64,000 nucleotides of DNA, from the NCBI RefSeq assembly GCF_900155865.1, contig NZ_LT707006.1, forward strand, positions 1,013,626 to 1,077,625, given 5' to 3'. Below, piece by piece: positions 34,558 through 44,438 of this stretch (position 1 is the stretch's first letter; each line of letters opens with the position of its first letter). A program made the translations under genes and the position numbers. This DNA is from Bacteroides bouchesdurhonensis. GTDB taxonomy: Bacteria; Bacteroidota; Bacteroidia; Bacteroidales; Bacteroidaceae. The notes beneath the pieces are model-generated. The model saw only the letters and a list, made by a program, of their open reading frames with translations. It made no database searches and was not told where the DNA came from.

Positions 34558-36507
34558 TTACTCCTCAGCGGAAGGAGAACTAGACTCCGGCTCGTTGCCG
34601 GCTAGACTGTTCCGGGCTTCGCCCGTTACTTGGATGTCGGGGCGGATATTATCCGCCTCGATTTCACTTATTAATCCTTTCTTAGCAAGGCGTCCGGCAA
34701 TAAGTTTATAATATCCTTCCATACTTTCTTTTAACTGTCCGTTGGCGGCAAATGAACTGCGGAAATGTTTAGGTTTTGGGATTATAGAAGCTAGAAAAAT
34801 ACTTTCTTCTATAGTCAGTTGGGAAGGACGTTTGTTAAAGTAGAAGGAGGAAGCTTCTTGAATACCATAGATCTGTGGTCCCCATTCTGCGATATTTAGA
34901 TAAACTTCGTACATCCTTTTTTTAGATGTTAGTCTTTCTGTTTCTATCAACCATACGATTAATGCCTCTTCTAGTTTGCGCGCAAAATTCTTATTGCGGT
35001 TTAGGAATACATTTTTTACTAATTGCATAGTGATGGTACTTCCACCACGGGCAAAACGTTTTACTTGCAGGTCATAAATGAGTGCCTCGCGCAGTGCATC
35101 TGGTAGAAATCCTCGATGATAAAAGAATGCACCGTCCTCGCTTTGCAGTACGGACATTTGTAATATGGGAGAGATACTATCTAGTGGGGTGAAGTGCTCC
35201 CAAGAATTACCGACTGGGAAAGTACGGACAGGAACTCCATTTTCATAAGCTGTATGACTGAATTCACCAGACATTTTAGAAAGAGGGATGGTTCCGTATT
35301 CGATAATTCGAAAATCTTTTTCTTTCAATTCTGATTCTAATTTTAAACTATCTATCTGAGCAAAATCAACATCAAATAGAAAATGGTAGGCTAATTCTCC
35401 ACTCGTTTTTATACCTTCCAAATTATTGAATAAACCTCTTGGCAAAGAACTGAATAGATTATCTGCAGGGAACCAGGTTTTATTAACCGATACTATGAAA
35501 TGCCAGTATTCTTTTTGTTTTTCAGCACGCAAATACGGATGAAACTGAAGTTTATTAAAGATAACAGTAGTAGTGGTGCTATCGAGTTCCAAAGCATTTT
35601 CACCAATGTTTATTTGATAATCCAATTTCCCTTGGTCTAGGTGAATGACTTCCGGGGAAAGAGCTTTATGGTAAACATCCAGCCCATTTACTTGCACCTG
35701 TCCGTTGAGGCGCACTTGACTTCTGCCAAGAATATCTTTCTTCAGACTGTATGATAAAGTGTCAAATGTGACTTCTGCTCCAAATCGTCGGGTAATATAG
35801 GGTAAAGAGATCTTTTGGGGGTCTGATGAGTAAAGATTGATTTTTAAGGTGTTATCATGTTGTTTAATTTCTCCATTTGCAATCCAATACTGCGATAGAG
35901 TATCTTCTTGTATATTGATATCCGATTGAAAATGATTCTCTTTTATGATGAATGAAGGTAGAGTAATAGAAACGAAATTTTTATTCTTTTGTTCTGTGAG
36001 ACAGATATGGTTTAGCGTTCCGTTCTCGGGTAAAAAACCGAAGCAGAGGTTCAGGAGTTTATTGATTCTTTCTGAATAGTTAGCTTCATTTACTGTTGTT
36101 TGAGGAAGTTGCTTTGTGCCATTTTTAAAAAGGAAATCATAATTAGCAATCGAATCCTGTTTGATAAAGGCAAGTGACAGATCGTTCACTGTTACATGAC
36201 GCATTTCTATCTCGCGACTGAGTAGCTTCCAAAAGCTAAGTTTGATAATTGCAGATTTTAATGTAAGAAGAGTATCTCGTTGGTCTGGTACAATTGATAA
36301 TTGTTGGAGAATGATTTTGTTCAGTCCTTTCATCTCCATTTTTTCATAATGAATTTTAAGCCCATACGTCTGTTCGATTCGGGCAGTACGTTTACTGACA
36401 ATACTCTGTAAAAGAGTGTTACGATATAAATAAATACTGATGAGGCAGATAAGTATTCCTCCACCGATAGAAAGTAGGAGAATCTTTTTTTTACTGTACT
36501 TTTTCAT
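34558..36507 (-). CDS. AsmA-like / GT51 peptidoglycan glycosyltransferase fusion
   Basis: Inner-membrane protein of 649 residues. One N-terminal helix (about 9-30) leads into a long periplasmic region (about 35-420) resembling AsmA-type beta domains (LLTLKSAIIKLSFWKLLSREIEMRHV), then a GT51 domain: SEDGAFFYHRGF (catalytic Glu near 458), RGGSTITMQLVKN and EVYLNIAEWG. GT51 enzymes polymerise lipid II into glycan strands. There is no transpeptidase domain, so it is a monofunctional glycosyltransferase with an unusual front half. The start is the Met of MKKYSKKK; ten upstream residues were rejected. Confidence 0.85.
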   Translation of the reverse strand: MKKYSKKKILLLSIGGGILICLISIYLYRNTLLQSIVSKRTARIEQTYGLKIHYEKMEMKGLNKIILQQLSIVPDQRDTLLTLKSAIIKLSFWKLLSREIEMRHVTVNDLSLAFIKQDSIANYDFLFKNGTKQLPQTTVNEANYSERINKLLNLCFGFLPENGTLNHICLTEQKNKNFVSITLPSFIIKENHFQSDINIQEDTLSQYWIANGEIKQHDNTLKINLYSSDPQKISLPYITRRFGAEVTFDTLSYSLKKDILGRSQVRLNGQVQVNGLDVYHKALSPEVIHLDQGKLDYQINIGENALELDSTTTTVIFNKLQFHPYLRAEKQKEYWHFIVSVNKTWFPADNLFSSLPRGLFNNLEGIKTSGELAYHFLFDVDFAQIDSLKLESELKEKDFRIIEYGTIPLSKMSGEFSHTAYENGVPVRTFPVGNSWEHFTPLDSISPILQMSVLQSEDGAFFYHRGFLPDALREALIYDLQVKRFARGGSTITMQLVKNVFLNRNKNFARKLEEALIVWLIETERLTSKKRMYEVYLNIAEWGPQIYGIQEASSFYFNKRPSQLTIEESIFLASIIPKPKHFRSSFAANGQLKESMEGYYKLIAGRLAKKGLISEIEADNIRPDIQVTGEARNSLAGNEPESSSPSAEE

Positions 36508-36580
36508 CGTTCGCTTTTGATAATAAATCAGGTGCAAAGGTAGATAATATTCTGTTGATCAGTATATAAACCGTTCTTTT

Positions 36581-37609
36581 TTATTTGACAAGTGATAAAT
36601 AATCTCCGTAACCTTCTTCCTGCATTTTATCTTTTGGGATAAATCGTAATGCGGCACTGTTGATACAATAACGAAGCCCACCTTTTTCTTTCGGTCCGTC
36701 TGTGAATACATGTCCTAAATGAGCATCGCCCGTTTTGCTACGTACTTCTGTTCGTACCATCCCATGCGTAGTATCCAATTTTTCATTAATTAGATTTTTC
36801 TGGATAGGTTTAGAAAAGCTAGGCCAACCACAACCGGAATCAAATTTATCGGAAGAAACAAATAATGGCTCACCTGTAGTTATATCTACATAAATACCCG
36901 GACGGTGTTCGTTCCAATATTCATTATGAAAAGCTGGTTCGGTAGCATTCTTTTGGGTAACAGCATATTGTGCTGCTGATAATTTCTTACGAAGGGTGGC
37001 AGCATCTGGCTTTTGATAAACTTTTGTTTGAGGAGCATTGGCTTTACGTGCCATGTCAAATAAAGCTGAATTGATATGACAATATCCATTGGGATTTTTA
37101 TCAAGATAATCTTGATGGTAAGTTTCTGCCGGATAAAAGTTCCCTAACGGTTTTACTTCGATCATCACTGGCTTTTGATATTGGGCAGATAATGTTTTTA
37201 TGGCTTGATTAATAATAGGAATATCCGCTTTATTGGTATAATAGATACCTGTACGGTATTGTGTCCCACGATCATTTCCCTGACGGTTGAGGCTCGTAGG
37301 GTCTATAGTTTGAAAATATAAGTCAAGTAGCAGGTTTAAATTTACTACTTCAGAGTCGTAAACGACTTTGACTGTCTCCGCTGCATTCGTTTTTCCCGAA
37401 CAAACTTGTTCATAACTTGGATTGGAGATAGTACTGTTGGCATATCCTACTTGGGTAGCTTCTACCCCTCTGATTTGTTTCAGGAAGTGTTCTGTTCCCC
37501 AGAAACAACCTCCTGCAAAATAGATTTCTGCTTGCTTTTTCATTGGTCCTGCAATTCCTAAAAATACATTACTAATTATCAGAATCACTAAGATGATAAA
37601 ATGTCTCAT
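36581..37609 (-). CDS. msrAB: Peptide-methionine sulfoxide reductase MsrA/MsrB fusion
   Basis: Repair enzyme of 342 residues reducing both S- and R-methionine sulfoxide. A signal peptide-like start (about 1-20) implies export to the periplasm. The MsrA domain has [10 protein letters not shown] (catalytic Cys near 34); the MsrB domain (about 200-340) has [18 protein letters not shown] and the catalytic Cys in [12 protein letters not shown]. The fusion order A-B is common in anaerobes. Monocistronic by spacing. Confidence 0.94.
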   Translation of the reverse strand: MRHFIILVILIISNVFLGIAGPMKKQAEIYFAGGCFWGTEHFLKQIRGVEATQVGYANSTISNPSYEQVCSGKTNAAETVKVVYDSEVVNLNLLLDLYFQTIDPTSLNRQGNDRGTQYRTGIYYTNKADIPIINQAIKTLSAQYQKPVMIEVKPLGNFYPAETYHQDYLDKNPNGYCHINSALFDMARKANAPQTKVYQKPDAATLRKKLSAAQYAVTQKNATEPAFHNEYWNEHRPGIYVDITTGEPLFVSSDKFDSGCGWPSFSKPIQKNLINEKLDTTHGMVRTEVRSKTGDAHLGHVFTDGPKEKGGLRYCINSAALRFIPKDKMQEEGYGDYLSLVK

Positions 37610-37964
37610 ATTCGTTGGTTCTTTTTCTAATAACGGATGAACCTGCGGATATGTTTATTTTATTTTTCTACAGAAATAATTTTGCAAGGTGATGTAGACC
37701 AGAATATGTTTTCTCCTATCAGAATGATAATAGACAGCAAAAATAATAAGAAACTTTAATGATATGTTATTTTCTCGAAAACCAAATTTCTGGAAAAAAG
37801 AGCGGGGAAGAAAGACATTTATTACCATCCAATACCCTATGAGTTACGAAAAGTTGCAAATGAGTTGAACTTTTTTTAGAAAACATTTTGTAGACTCAAT
37901 CTTCTTTGCGTAATTTGTGTGCAACAAATTTAGTTATTAACTAACCCTTTTAAATAAAAGTATC
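37610..37964. other. Intergenic region between msrAB and the ROK kinase
   Basis: 355 bp without a credible ORF, carrying the divergent promoters of both neighbours. A possible plus-strand promoter is TTTG (in ACATTTTGTAG), about 19 bp, then GTAATTTG, about 45 bp before the kinase start. No repeat or RNA gene seen. Confidence 0.4.
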
Positions 37965-38945
37965 ATGAATTCAAACATGGAAAAGCCCTACGTAGTAGGT
38001 ATTGACATAGGCGGAACGAACACCGTCTTTGGAATTGTAGACGCACGCGGAACTATTATTGCTAGTAGCTCAATCAAAACAGCAGGTCATCCGACAGTGG
38101 AAGAATATGCTGATGAAGTATGCAAAAATTTACTTCCTTTGATTATAGCTAATGGTGGTGTAGATAAGATTAGAGGTATCGGAATTGGTGCTCCGAATGG
38201 TAACTATTATACAGGAACTATCGAGTTTGCTCCGAACTTGCCTTGGAAAGGAATTCTTCCGTTGGCTGCCATGTTTGAAGAAAGATTAGGTATTCCTACT
38301 GCTTTGACGAATGATGCGAATGCGGCAGCTATTGGTGAAATGACTTATGGTGCTGCCCGTGGTATGAAAGACTTTATCATGATTACACTGGGCACTGGTG
38401 TAGGTAGTGGTATTGTAATCAATGGTCAGATGGTATATGGCCACGATGGTTTTGCTGGTGAGTTGGGACATGTGATTGCTCGTCGTGGTGGTCGTGTTTG
38501 CGGTTGCGGTCGCAAAGGATGCCTTGAGACTTACTGCTCTGCTACTGGCGTAGCACGTACTGCTCGCGAATTACTAGCTGCTCGTACTGATGAAAGTTTG
38601 CTTCGTAATATTCCTGCTGAAAATATCACATCTAAAGATGTATATGATGCAGCTGTGAAAGGGGATGCATTGGCTCAAGAAATCTTTGATTTTACAGGTA
38701 ATATTCTAGGTGAGGCTTTGGCAGATGCTATTGCATTTTCTAGCCCGGAAGCAATTGTATTGTTTGGTGGTTTAGCTAAATCGGGTGATTATATCATGAA
38801 GCCGATTCAGAAATCAATCGATGAAAATATTCTGAATATCTATAGAGGAAAGGCAAAATTACTTGTTTCTGAATTGAAAGATTCCGATGCTGCTGTATTA
38901 GGTGCCAGTGCATTAGCTTGGGAGTTGAAAGACTTGAAAGAATAA
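37965..38945 (+). CDS. ROK-family glucokinase
   Basis: Cytoplasmic sugar kinase of 326 residues. The ATP site IDIGGTNTVFGI lies at about 14-25; the catalytic Asp is in LTNDANAAAIGE; the ROK zinc signature is RVCGCGRKGCLETYCSA (His in GELGHVIARR and three Cys). Bacteroides use such ROK enzymes as main glucokinase (also N-acetylglucosamine or mannose in some members). The start is the first Met of MNSNMEKPY. It is followed by its own terminator. Confidence 0.88.
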   Translation: MNSNMEKPYVVGIDIGGTNTVFGIVDARGTIIASSSIKTAGHPTVEEYADEVCKNLLPLIIANGGVDKIRGIGIGAPNGNYYTGTIEFAPNLPWKGILPLAAMFEERLGIPTALTNDANAAAIGEMTYGAARGMKDFIMITLGTGVGSGIVINGQMVYGHDGFAGELGHVIARRGGRVCGCGRKGCLETYCSATGVARTARELLAARTDESLLRNIPAENITSKDVYDAAVKGDALAQEIFDFTGNILGEALADAIAFSSPEAIVLFGGLAKSGDYIMKPIQKSIDENILNIYRGKAKLLVSELKDSDAAVLGASALAWELKDLKE

Positions 38946-38971
38946 TATCAATATTATAATAAAGGTAATAG

Positions 38972-39009
38972 AATCCTCGGGAGTAATTGTTTATTTCCGG
39001 GGATTTTTT
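38972..39009 (+). terminator. Terminator of the ROK kinase gene
   Basis: AATCCTCGG ... CCGGGGATT stem followed by a T run. Confidence 0.75.
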
Positions 39010-39033
39010 ATTGTTATTATTGATAGCTAAAAT

Positions 39034-39073
39034 AAAAAAGAGGAAACTACCACTATAGCATTTCCTCTTTTTT
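39034..39073. terminator. Bidirectional terminator, serves rplS
   Basis: Perfect stem AAAAAAGAGGAAA / TTTCCTCTTTTTT with 14-nt loop; T-tailed on both strands and 22 bp past the rplS stop. Confidence 0.88.
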
Positions 39074-39094
39074 ATTTCGAATCTTAGAGATTGA

Positions 39095-39445
39095 TTAATT
39101 AACTCTTTTTTCTTTGATTCTAGCTTTCTTACCGGTAAGAGCACGCAGGTAGTATAATTTAGCGCGACGAACCTTACCTACCTTGTTCACTTCAATGCTA
39201 TCAATAGCCGGTGATTCGATTGGGAAAATTCTTTCTACGCCAACAGTTCCTGACATTTTACGTACAGTAAAACGTTTTTTGTCTCCATGACCGGCGATTT
39301 TGATAACAACACCACGGTACAACTGTACACGTTCTTTGTTACCTTCAATGATACGATATGCTACTGTTACAGTGTCACCTGCTTTGAAGCTCGGGTGCTG
39401 TTTACCTGTAGCAAATGCTTCTTCTGCAATTTTAATTAAATCCAT
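39095..39445 (-). CDS. rplS: 50S ribosomal protein L19
   Basis: Ribosomal protein of 116 residues located at the subunit interface. Typical start [34 protein letters not shown] segment, the [17 protein letters not shown] core and the basic end [19 protein letters not shown]. Length normal. It stands alone here rather than with rpsP/rimM/trmD. Confidence 0.97.
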   Translation of the reverse strand: MDLIKIAEEAFATGKQHPSFKAGDTVTVAYRIIEGNKERVQLYRGVVIKIAGHGDKKRFTVRKMSGTVGVERIFPIESPAIDSIEVNKVGKVRRAKLYYLRALTGKKARIKEKRVN

Positions 39446-39665
39446 TGTTGTTATTATTAAATTGTTTTATCGTTACAACGCAACATACCAAGTAACTCTT
39501 ATCTTGACAGCGATTGCGCGAAAGCGGTGCAAAGTAACTAATTATTTGTCAGATTGCCAAATGTTTTTGTGTATTTCCTCTATTTAAAGAGGAGGTTATT
39601 TTCATTGAGTGTGTTTATAAATGAAGATTTTTATGTAAGTTTGTAGCATCAACAAAATTAGTAAA

Positions 39666-40472
39666 ATGAAACAAAGTCATATTAAGTTTATTTCAGGATT
39701 TGTTCTGTCTGGTTTGTTTTTGTTTACCTCTTGTCACTCTACTCGTGAAGCCGGTCAAGCTAATTACGAAATAATAAAAATAGAAGGTACCAGAGTCTGT
39801 ATGGATTCCACGTGGGATGCTAATCCGGATGTACAGGCAGAAACTATTCTTAAACCATATAAAGAAAAGGTTGATAAGATGATGTACGAAGTGATTGGGG
39901 TTAGTGAGATGACGATGGATAAAGGACGTCCTGAAAGTTTGCTTTCTAATTTAGTCGCAGAAGTGTTGAGACTTTCTGCTGAACGTGTGTTGAAACAACC
40001 TGCTGACATTGGCGTGATGAATATGGGGGGATTGAGGAATATACTTCCCGCTGGTAATATAACGGTAGATGCTGTGTATGAGATACTTCCTTTTGAGAAC
40101 TCTCTTTGTATATTAACAATGAAAGGAACAGAAATCAAAAATTTGCTGTCTGTTATCGCTTCTCTGCATGGCGAAGGACTAAGCGGGGCCTGCATTGAGA
40201 TGACAAAAGACGGGAAACTGTTAAACGCTACAGTACAAGGTAAACCGATTGAAGAGGATAAGAATTACACGGTAGCTACTATCGATTATTTAGCTGACGG
40301 AAATGACGGGCTTACTCCATTTCTGCAAGCAGACAAACGTGAATGTCCGGATGGTGCGACATTGCGTGGACTTTTCCTGGAGTATGTTAAACAACAAACC
40401 TCCATGGGCAAGAAAATAACTTCTAAATTAGACGGACGTATCACCATTGTTCCTGATACAGCTCAGAAATAA
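39666..40472 (+). CDS. 5'-nucleotidase C-terminal domain lipoprotein
   Basis: Lipoprotein of 268 residues: signal with lipobox LFTSC (Cys near 23), then a free-standing 5'-nucleotidase C-terminal domain (NLVAEVLRLSAERV, IGVMNMGGLRNILPAGNIT, YEILPFENSLCILTMKG, YTVATIDYLADGNDG). This domain binds the nucleotide base in UshA-like enzymes. The metallophosphatase half is encoded by the next gene, so the enzyme is split, with the C-terminal part first. A TAAGTTTG -7 element lies at 39636-39643. Confidence 0.87.
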   Translation: MKQSHIKFISGFVLSGLFLFTSCHSTREAGQANYEIIKIEGTRVCMDSTWDANPDVQAETILKPYKEKVDKMMYEVIGVSEMTMDKGRPESLLSNLVAEVLRLSAERVLKQPADIGVMNMGGLRNILPAGNITVDAVYEILPFENSLCILTMKGTEIKNLLSVIASLHGEGLSGACIEMTKDGKLLNATVQGKPIEEDKNYTVATIDYLADGNDGLTPFLQADKRECPDGATLRGLFLEYVKQQTSMGKKITSKLDGRITIVPDTAQK

Positions 40473-40518
40473 GGGGAGAAAAAGAACTAAATGCTAAATG
40501 TTTAATCTACACATTATT

Positions 40519-41343
40519 ATGACCATTCGTAATTATATTATATTCGTTTTTTTATTGTTTCCTATGTTGATATGGGGACAAGAAACAGAGACGCTAACCA
40601 TTTTACAAACCAGTGATGTACATAGCCGGATAGAACCAATTACACAAAAAGGGGATCAAAATTATGATAAAGGAGGATTTGTTCGCCGAGCCACATTTCT
40701 TTCTCAATTCCGTAAAGACAATCCCCATGTATTATTGTTTGATTGTGGTGACATTTCTCAAGGTACTCCTTATTATAATATTTTTAGAGGAGAAGTAGAA
40801 ATCAATCTGATGAATGAAATGGGCTATGATGCGATGACAATCGGTAATCACGAATTTGATTTTGGTTTAGATAATATGGCACGCATTTTCAAGTTGGCTA
40901 AGTTTCCGGTAGTGTGTGCCAATTATGATTTGGATGCTACTGTACTTAAAGATATAGTGAAACCGTACGTAGTCTTAGAACGTTATGGTTTAAAGATTGG
41001 TGTCTTTGGGTTAGGAGCCCAGCCTGAAGGATTGATACAGGCTAATAAATGCGAAGGAGTAAATTATAAAGATCCTGTAAGTGTTTCAAATGAAATAGCA
41101 GAATTATTGAAAGAAGAAGGATGTGATGTTATTGTTTGTCTCTCACATTTAGGAATCCAGATGGATGAGAGGTTAGTCGCAAATACCCGTAATATTGATG
41201 TAATTTTAGGAGGACATTCACACACTTTTCTGGAAGCACCAAAGAACTATTTGAATATAGATGGCAAAAATGTCCCTATTATGCACACTGGTAAGAATGG
41301 AATTTATGTTGGACGTTTGGATTTGACCTTAAATAAAAAATGA
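40519..41343 (+). CDS. 5'-nucleotidase metallophosphatase domain protein
   Basis: Exported metallophosphoesterase of 274 residues with signal peptide (about 1-20, ending LIWGQ). Metal-site motifs: TSDVHSRIEP, FDCGDISQG, TIGNHEFDFG and GGHSHTF. It lacks the nucleotidase C-terminal domain, which is supplied by the gene 46 bp upstream. The start MTIRNYI is preferred over one 21 bp upstream because it gives a clean signal peptide. Its stop overlaps the next start by 4 bp (ATGA). Confidence 0.88.
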   Translation: MTIRNYIIFVFLLFPMLIWGQETETLTILQTSDVHSRIEPITQKGDQNYDKGGFVRRATFLSQFRKDNPHVLLFDCGDISQGTPYYNIFRGEVEINLMNEMGYDAMTIGNHEFDFGLDNMARIFKLAKFPVVCANYDLDATVLKDIVKPYVVLERYGLKIGVFGLGAQPEGLIQANKCEGVNYKDPVSVSNEIAELLKEEGCDVIVCLSHLGIQMDERLVANTRNIDVILGGHSHTFLEAPKNYLNIDGKNVPIMHTGKNGIYVGRLDLTLNKK

Positions 41344-44342
41344 GAATATTGATATTTGTGATAGCTATATTTTTAATCCTTCCTCTCAAAGCTCAGGAAG
41401 TGGCTACTGGTACAGCTGTAGAACCCTTATTACTTTATAAAGCCAATCAGGACGAGCAATGTCGTCAATGGGTAGATTCTGTCATGAATAAGCTTACTCT
41501 TAAAGAAAAGGTTGGTCAATTATTTATCTATACCATTGCTCCTGTTGATACCAAACGTAATCAGATATTGCTGAAAGAGGCAGTCGATACATACAAGGTT
41601 GGTGGCTTGTTGTTTTCCGGAGGAAAAATGCAGAATCAGGTAGAACTGACTAATCGTGCTCAGCGTATGGCAAAAGTACCCTTAATGCTTACTTTTGACG
41701 GAGAATGGGGATTGGCAATGCGTTTACGTGGAACTCCGGTATTTCCCAAAAACATGGTGTTGGGATGTATACAAGATAATCGTTTGATTTATGAATATGG
41801 TCGGGAAATGGCCCGACAATGTAGGCTGTTGGGAATCCAAGTTAATTTTGCTCCTGTCGCTGATGTCAATATCAATCCTAATAATCCGGTGATTAACACC
41901 CGTTCTTTTGGTGAAAATCCGATACAGGTCAGTGATAAAGTGATTGCTTATGCTTCCGGTTTGGAAGGAGGGGGAGTACTCTCTGTATGTAAGCATTTTC
42001 CCGGTCATGGAGATACCGATGCAGATTCGCATAAGACATTACCTGTATTACCTTTTACTCGCGAGCGTTTGGACAGTGTGGAACTTTATCCTTTTAAAGA
42101 AGCGATTCGTGCAGGTGTGAGTGGAATGATGGTTGGACATCTTCAAGTGCCCGTTATTGAACCGGTTGGAGGGTTGGCTTCTTCTCTGTCCCGTAACGTG
42201 GTGTACGATTTACTCACAGATGAATTAGCCTTCAAAGGCCTGATTTTTACCGATGCACTTGCAATGAAAGGAGTGTCTGGCAATCAAAGTATATGTCTAC
42301 AGGCATTAAAGGCGGGTAATGATATTGTATTGTCTCCCCGCAATCTTAAAGAAGAGATACCTGCGGTGATTGAAGCTGTGGAAAAAGGTGAAATCAGTAA
42401 AGAAGATATTGAAAATAAATGTCGCAAGGTTTTGACTTACAAGTATATACTAGGATTAAAGAAGAAACCGCATGTACAACTTTCCGGTTTAGGACAACGA
42501 ATCAATACTCCACAGACACGTGATTTGATTCGCCGATTAAATTTGGCGGCAATAACCGTTCTGAATAACAAAAATCAAGTTCTTCCTTTACATGCAGATA
42601 CAAGCCAGTCGGTGGCACTACTTGAAGTTGGTGATGTAGGAGAGACGAATCCATTAGCTCAGCAACTGTCGAATTATGTATCTATATCCCGTTTCCGTCT
42701 ACAACCGAATTTAGCAGAAATACAAGCCCGGCAATTAAAAGACTCTCTGGCAACTTATAAACGAATTATCGTTGCAATTAGTGAACAGCGTCTTGCACCC
42801 TATCAGGCCTTTTTTGCTAAATTCGCTCCTCAGACTCCGGTTATTTATCTGTTTTTTACTCCGGGAAAAATGATGTTACAGATTCAACAGGCAGTAACCG
42901 CTGCTTCGTCTGTTGTATTAGCTCATAGTTATGATGATGATGTGCAGAAACAGGTTGCCGATGTTTTATTTGCTAAAGCGACAGCTGATGGAAGATTGTC
43001 TGCTAGTTTGGGTGGAATATTTAGTGCCGGTGCAGGAGTGACCATTACTCCGCAAACTCCATTACATTTCATTCCAGAAGAATACGGTCTTTCTTCCACC
43101 ATCTTGCAACGAATAGACTCAATTGCTTTGGATGGTATTCGTCAAGGAGCTTATCCCGGTTGCCAGATAGTGGTGATGAAAGACGGTCATTTGATGGTAG
43201 ATAAAACATTTGGTACTCATTCCGGAGAGGGAAGTAACCGGGTACAACCCACCGATGTTTATGATTTGGCTTCACTTTCCAAAACAACAGGTACATTACT
43301 TGCTCTGATGAAACTTTACGATAAAGGGCGTTTCAACCTGACAGATAAGATTTCGGATTATTTGCCTTTCCTTCAACGGACGAATAAGAAAGATATAACA
43401 ATTCAAGAACTGCTTTATCATCAGTCAGGATTGCCAGCAGGTATAGCTCTCTATCAGGAGGCAATAGATAAAGATAGTTATGAAGGACGATTGTTTAGTG
43501 CACGAAAAGATGCACATCATTCAGTGCAATTAGGTACTTCCACTTGGGCAAATCCCAAATTTGAGTTTAAAAAAGAATATGTTTCTCCCATTGAAAAAAA
43601 AGAATATAACTTGCAAATCTCTGATAGCTTATGGTTGAATCCTGCCTTTTTGAAAGAGATGGAAAAGAAAATCGTAGAGGCTCCGATGAAATCGAAAACG
43701 TATACATATAGTGATGTAGGTTTTGTCCTGTTACGTTTGTTAGTAGAGCAATTGGCAGGTGTACCAATGGATACTTATCTTCAACGTGAGTTCTACCAAC
43801 CGATGGGATTAGGACATACAGGCTATTTGCCTTTACGCCGTTTGCCGAAATCAGTTGTAGTCCCTTCTTCCGACGATCATTTTTTGCGTAAAACAACGCT
43901 TCGAGGATTTGTACATGACGAAACAGCTGCATTTCAAGGGGGAGTTTCCGGGAATGCCGGATTGTTCTCTACGGCGCGGGAAGTTGCTCAGGTTTATCAG
44001 ATGTTACTGAACGGAGGTGAATTGAATGGCAAACGCTATTTGAGCAAAGAAACATGTCAGTTGTTTACAACAGAAGTGTCCAAAATCAGCCGTCGGGGAT
44101 TGGGCTTTGATAAACCGGATACAAAGAATCCGAGGATGAGCCCATGTGGCACTCATGCTACGGCAAAAGTATACGGACATACCGGATTCACCGGAACCTG
44201 TGCTTGGGTAGATCCTGATAATAGATTGGTTTATGTCTTTTTGAGTAATCGTATCTATCCGAAAGTAACGAACGGTAAATTGAGTAAAATGAATATCCGT
44301 GAGAACATACAAGATGTAATTTATGAGGCGATGAAGCAATAA
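41340..44342 (+). CDS. GH3 (NagZ-like) / beta-lactamase-like serine hydrolase fusion
   Basis: Exported protein of 1000 residues: signal peptide (about 1-18), a GH3 domain (about 35-360) with the NagZ signature KHFPGHGDTDADSHKTLP and nucleophile Asp in FTDALAMKGV, a GH3 C-terminal domain (about 390-560), and an AmpC-like serine hydrolase (about 590-1000) with SLSKTTG (S-x-x-K), YSDVGF (Y-x-N position) and HTGFTG. The first half should remove N-acetylglucosamine from muropeptides and the second may hydrolyse peptides or esters. It is coupled by ATGA overlap to the split nucleotidase. Roles inferred from families. Confidence 0.9.
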   Translation: MRILIFVIAIFLILPLKAQEVATGTAVEPLLLYKANQDEQCRQWVDSVMNKLTLKEKVGQLFIYTIAPVDTKRNQILLKEAVDTYKVGGLLFSGGKMQNQVELTNRAQRMAKVPLMLTFDGEWGLAMRLRGTPVFPKNMVLGCIQDNRLIYEYGREMARQCRLLGIQVNFAPVADVNINPNNPVINTRSFGENPIQVSDKVIAYASGLEGGGVLSVCKHFPGHGDTDADSHKTLPVLPFTRERLDSVELYPFKEAIRAGVSGMMVGHLQVPVIEPVGGLASSLSRNVVYDLLTDELAFKGLIFTDALAMKGVSGNQSICLQALKAGNDIVLSPRNLKEEIPAVIEAVEKGEISKEDIENKCRKVLTYKYILGLKKKPHVQLSGLGQRINTPQTRDLIRRLNLAAITVLNNKNQVLPLHADTSQSVALLEVGDVGETNPLAQQLSNYVSISRFRLQPNLAEIQARQLKDSLATYKRIIVAISEQRLAPYQAFFAKFAPQTPVIYLFFTPGKMMLQIQQAVTAASSVVLAHSYDDDVQKQVADVLFAKATADGRLSASLGGIFSAGAGVTITPQTPLHFIPEEYGLSSTILQRIDSIALDGIRQGAYPGCQIVVMKDGHLMVDKTFGTHSGEGSNRVQPTDVYDLASLSKTTGTLLALMKLYDKGRFNLTDKISDYLPFLQRTNKKDITIQELLYHQSGLPAGIALYQEAIDKDSYEGRLFSARKDAHHSVQLGTSTWANPKFEFKKEYVSPIEKKEYNLQISDSLWLNPAFLKEMEKKIVEAPMKSKTYTYSDVGFVLLRLLVEQLAGVPMDTYLQREFYQPMGLGHTGYLPLRRLPKSVVVPSSDDHFLRKTTLRGFVHDETAAFQGGVSGNAGLFSTAREVAQVYQMLLNGGELNGKRYLSKETCQLFTTEVSKISRRGLGFDKPDTKNPRMSPCGTHATAKVYGHTGFTGTCAWVDPDNRLVYVFLSNRIYPKVTNGKLSKMNIRENIQDVIYEAMKQ

Positions 44343-44361
44343 TTAATTTTTTTATTAGTAA

Positions 44362-44407
44362 TAAAAAAAGTGCCCTTTTACAATGGAAAGCAAAGGGGCA
44401 CTACTTA
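44362..44407. terminator. Convergent-gene terminator
   Basis: AGTGCCCTTTT ... AAAGGGGCACT hairpin with an A run on the left (T run for the minus strand) between the GH3 fusion and the beta-barrel gene. Confidence 0.8.
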
Positions 44408-44438
44408 TTAATATAAGTCTAGTTAAATTATTTATCCT

